From the NCBI GenBank assembly GCA_009602725.1, contig WELB01000309.1, positions 73,192 through 91,336 of the forward strand: 18,145 nucleotides of DNA, read 5' to 3'. Positions 16,670 through 18,145 of the stretch are shown here, in pieces. Position 1 is the first letter of the stretch, and each line of letters opens with the position of its first letter. The stretch is from Spirogloea muscicola (lineage: Eukaryota > Streptophyta > Zygnematophyceae > Spirogloeales > Spirogloeaceae). Made by a program: the position numbers and the translations under genes. Under the pieces are notes generated by a model. That model saw only the letters and a program-made list of their open reading frames with translations. It did not search any database and had not been told where the DNA came from.

Positions 16670-18145
16670 CTAGGGCGAGGCAGAGCCACCGGTACTGGAA
16701 GTGGCTGAACCACTGCCAGATCTGCGGTCACAACAACCAAGTCCTCAATGCATGCACAAACTCTTTCACAAGCAAAGGAAGCACCTAAGGCCTGAGCCTG
16801 CACCTTGATACAGGCCATGAAGCATATGCCTCTTTCACCATGCCTACTTGCTACTCCTCAGCCCCTGCATAGCCCTTCAGTGTGAGACATGTGACTGTTT
16901 CCTGGCTTTGTCACAACGATTTAGCATAGTGAATACTGTGGCTGCAGGGTGAATGTGCTGCTTGCAGTACGCACTTGCCGGGGCTGCCCTCCTTCACCTT
17001 CTTTACCGACGCAGGTGCACCCTGGAGCATCGCACGGAAGCACCATGGTTAGACGACCACCAGCCAGCTCTTGTATAACAAATATAGGCCCACAGCACCT
17101 GCTCAACAAGTGTCGCGAATTCCAGTTTGTTTAAAGCTTCAGTAAGGCGTGATACATGCTCAATGATAAGGCTAATGTCATTGCATCTCGGCAGGACAGG
17201 AGCTGTTGTGTTGTGCACCTTTGTGGGCACGTCTGACGAGTATGAGCTCGACCTTGAACGGCCACGCCGATTCACAGGCGACCTCACCCTGTCAAGCAAA
17301 CCACCTCGTCCGCAACCTAAGAAACTGATGATCAAGCAATCCTGAGGTATGAAACTTCAGTTGAGCTGAATGACATGCCAAGGCACCTCGGTGTGTCATG
17401 ATGCATCAGAGTGCTATCAAGGACCCCACCTCCGGGGAGGTGTGCGAGAGCGCACAGGTCGACGAATGGGTGAGCGACTGCGACGACGAACAGGAGGCGA
17501 CCTTCTTGGAGGGGACCTGCCGAAGTACAAGCCACAGGGGACTCAGTCTTGAAGGCCAACCCACTAAGTCGAAGTCCAAGGCAAGCAACAAAGACAGGTA
17601 CAATAGGTCCAGTCACCTACCATGTGCTGCCTTAAGAGCGTTCCTCAATAAATCACAACAGATTATGCCAAGCAGTAGCTAATCAAAAGAGAAGTAGTAA
17701 AGAGGGTCTGGCCAAGCCCGGTGCCTTTACCAACCTGCGGCGGTAATTGACAGGAGAGCGACGCCGGGCAGGCGGACTCCGAGGCCTCCGAGGTGGTGAC
17801 CTGCATTTCACAACGACCACATTCTTACAGAGGTGCAAAGCCTTTCTAAACAAGCTGCAAGATGGTGCAACGTCTGTGATGTCGCGCAACAGTATGAAAT
17901 CTGACCAATGACGTAAGAAGTACAGAGGGGATTTAGCTGCCTCCGACATGCAAGACTGCACTCCAGCCAACAGCGCTGCCGCATCAGCATGACATCATGT
18001 GAAGCTGGGCAGGTCTGTTCAGCAACTCCAACGTACCGTATCGGGCTGCGACGCCGACCGCGAGCTGGTGGCGACGGGGACCGACGGCGGGGCAGCAGCG
18101 GAGACCGGCGGCGCGCCTGTGGCGACGGCGAGCGGCGGCGGGGGG
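16670..18145 (-). CDS. Arginine/serine-rich (RS) splicing-type protein, SRRM1/SR45-like (5'-partial, 6 exons)
   Basis: Exons on the minus strand: 18145-18037 (runs off the window), 17800-17735, 17516-17430, 17288-17219, 17021-16975 and 16721-16670 (TAG stop). All junctions are GT-AG and keep frame. The product is a dense RS domain: RRRSPSPQARRRSPLLPR, RRRSPSPPARGRRRSPIR, SPPRRPRSPPARRRSPVNYR, SPPRRSPPVRRRSRSPIRR, VRSPVNRRGRSRSSSYSS. It then becomes Lys/Gly-rich (GAPASVKKVKEGSPGK) and ends in a Ser/Gly tail (SGSGSATSSTGGSASP). Repeated RRRSPSP(P) is typical of SRRM1 and SR45/RNPS1-type nuclear splicing cofactors. The RNA-binding or PWI domain that would decide between them lies outside the window. 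If a different last acceptor is used (after AAGGTGCAG near 16805), translation stops after three residues instead. Confidence 0.8.

Noticed and set aside
17370-17682. + strand open frames opposite the RS domain
   Set aside because: They are antisense shadows of the RS exon; the minus strand has in-phase splice sites and the RS pattern.

Overview
The window looks like nuclear DNA of a green alga, probably a trebouxiophyte or close relative. This is inferred from intron-rich genes with GT-AG and GC-AG introns, a plant-type 'root cap' domain protein, plant-type (TTTAGGG-like) telomeric motifs and moderately high GC content. No database search was possible, so the lineage is an inference. There are no prokaryotic-style operons, no rRNA or tRNA that I can recognise, and no CRISPR array.

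Layout. (1) 1-3822, + strand: eukaryotic-type glutathione synthetase in 12 visible exons, lacking only its extreme N-terminus. One intron is packed with degenerate telomere repeats, one is GC-AG, and one splice junction could not be resolved. (2) About 4.4-6.1 kb: no gene, but several old, diverged copies of a hairpin-bearing repeat (here 'block A'). (3) 7012-about 9730, - strand: a secreted, cysteine-containing protein with a Root_cap / LEA-related domain, with a (CCG)n microsatellite and a GC-rich stretch upstream. (4) 10.58-15.53 kb: a dense repeat cluster. It is made of a modular family (A = GGGCTGG/CCAGCCC hairpin block, B, C) arranged as long foldbacks, the clearest being a nested palindrome of about 815 bp at 11878-12692. 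A separate short retroposon-like element (here 'element D') also occurs. One D copy is flanked by a 13-bp target-site duplication, and another sits inside a block A/B junction whose empty-site form is present elsewhere in the window. (5) 16670-18145, - strand: the 3' part of a gene for an arginine/serine-rich (RS) protein of the SRRM1/SR45 kind, split into small exons.

The three genes have no obvious shared pathway: glutathione synthesis, extracellular or cell-surface function, and RNA splicing. The most unusual feature is the foldback repeat family with the nested D insertions. I do not recognise it as any named transposon superfamily.
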